A stretch of 6,518 nucleotides of DNA from Clostridiales bacterium UBA4959. Its GTDB lineage: Bacteria; Bacillota; Clostridia; Oscillospirales; CAG-272. The stretch spans positions 19,880 to 26,397 of the forward strand of contig DHAH01000130.1 in assembly GCA_002397345.1 (NCBI GenBank), in the 5' to 3' direction. The translations under genes were made by a program, and so were the position numbers. Of the stretch, positions 6,000 through 6,518 are shown in pieces; position 1 is the stretch's first letter, and the number at the start of each line of letters is the position of its first letter. The notes beneath the pieces are model-generated. The model saw only the letters and a list, made by a program, of their open reading frames with translations. It searched no databases and was not told the origin of the DNA.

Positions 6000-6518
6000 T
6001 CATATTAATTCCGAACCCGAATAACTCTCCCTTGTCAGCGAATACAACCGCCAGCCGCCGCTCCCGACTATCCGCACACGGTAGCTGTCGCAGCGGCGCG
6101 GCACTACCGCCAAATAAAACGAGCGTGCCGGAGTCGTCGTCAGCGATTTAACATGCTGCCACGCGCCGGACCGGTCATACGCGATATAAACGGAGATCTC
6201 TGCGCCGGCATCGAGCGCAACGCGAATTTGCAGTTTGGTTACCCCGTCAACGTTGGGATCGTTTTCTGTAAAATCGCCGAACTCGGCGAGTGAAGCCACA
6301 GCACCCTCCGAGATATAATCGGCAGGCGGAACCGTCCCACGCAAGAACGATAATACCCCATCACGCTCGAGCATATACAGCCCCTGACCGACGACATACG
6401 CGAAGCCGCATACTCCCGCGGGCGAGCATACTTCGCGCTGCCACATACCGCGCTCGGTGTCGAACACAAACATTTCATGCGCTCCCGCAGCGTTCGACGC
6501 GCACAGGTAATACCGCAT
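6000..6518 (-). CDS. Phage structural protein, C-terminal part (5' partial)
   Basis: An open frame of 172 codons ends with TGA at 6000-6002 and reaches the right edge. The ATG at 6518 is the last triplet of the window and reads into the middle of a domain (YYLCASN then FVFDTERGMWQREV), so I take it as an internal Met and the gene as running beyond the window. The FVxDTxRGxWxRE segment, alternating short strands and the ending FYLAVVPRRCDSYRVRI, GSGGWRLYSLTRE, SGSELI match a C-terminus I recognise from large, beta-rich, probably propeller-like virion proteins of Firmicutes phages, usually annotated as hypothetical or structural. The second half looks like a beta-sandwich or jelly-roll module. 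It has four cysteines (C6, C31, C37 and one in PRRC), unlike the two downstream genes. It is first in the visible transcription order and 49 bases upstream of the repeat protein. Exact role (tail, connector or adhesin) cannot be decided from this fragment. Confidence 0.88.
   Translation of the reverse strand: MRYYLCASNAAGAHEMFVFDTERGMWQREVCSPAGVCGFAYVVGQGLYMLERDGVLSFLRGTVPPADYISEGAVASLAEFGDFTENDPNVDGVTKLQIRVALDAGAEISVYIAYDRSGAWQHVKSLTTTPARSFYLAVVPRRCDSYRVRIVGSGGWRLYSLTRESYSGSELI

Noticed and set aside
6516..6518. ATG at the right edge as a true gene start
   Set aside because: It opens directly into a beta-strand core that in related proteins sits well inside the chain, and no upstream sequence is available to show a ribosome site.

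Overview
The window looks like the late (virion) gene region of a tailed phage or prophage of a Firmicute, most likely a gut Clostridia host. All credible coding is on the minus strand and fills almost the whole window: three genes transcribed right to left with gaps of 49 and 3 bases. Base composition is mixed, roughly half GC. Both internal starts have G-rich Shine-Dalgarno sites. The assignment rests on protein families I recognise from gut Firmicutes phage genomes, not on a database search. No rRNA, tRNA, CRISPR array, insertion sequence, integrase, attachment site or intrinsic terminator is visible.

Layout in reading order. (1) 6518-6000: C-terminal 172 residues of a phage structural protein, probably a beta-rich or propeller-like virion protein whose start lies beyond the window. 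(2) 5950-4217: a 577-residue Tyr/Asn/Asp/Ala-rich protein with degenerate tandem helical repeats and no Cys, His or Trp. It looks like a member of an uncharacterised phage family. (3) 4213-1: an open frame of at least 1404 codons that leaves the window without a stop. It looks like a giant phage polyvalent protein: proline-rich N-terminus, Gly/Ala-rich hydrophobic segment, an LPD3/BECR-like (putative nuclease) domain, an HELTH zinc-metallopeptidase domain, another polyvalent-associated domain and long charged helices. No cysteine codon occurs in the visible 1404 residues.

Inferred joint role: the order structural protein, repeat protein, giant multidomain protein suggests a virion-borne ejection or cargo module. 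Gene 1 would be part of the particle, gene 2 an internal or tail-associated structural protein, and gene 3 a protein packaged and delivered with the DNA, carrying peptidase and putative toxin-type domains into the cell. The lack of cysteine in genes 2 and 3, against four in the short fragment of gene 1, fits proteins that must be threaded or unfolded. This is inference. Genes 2 and 3 are probably translationally coupled and lie in the same frame, separated only by a stop and one codon.
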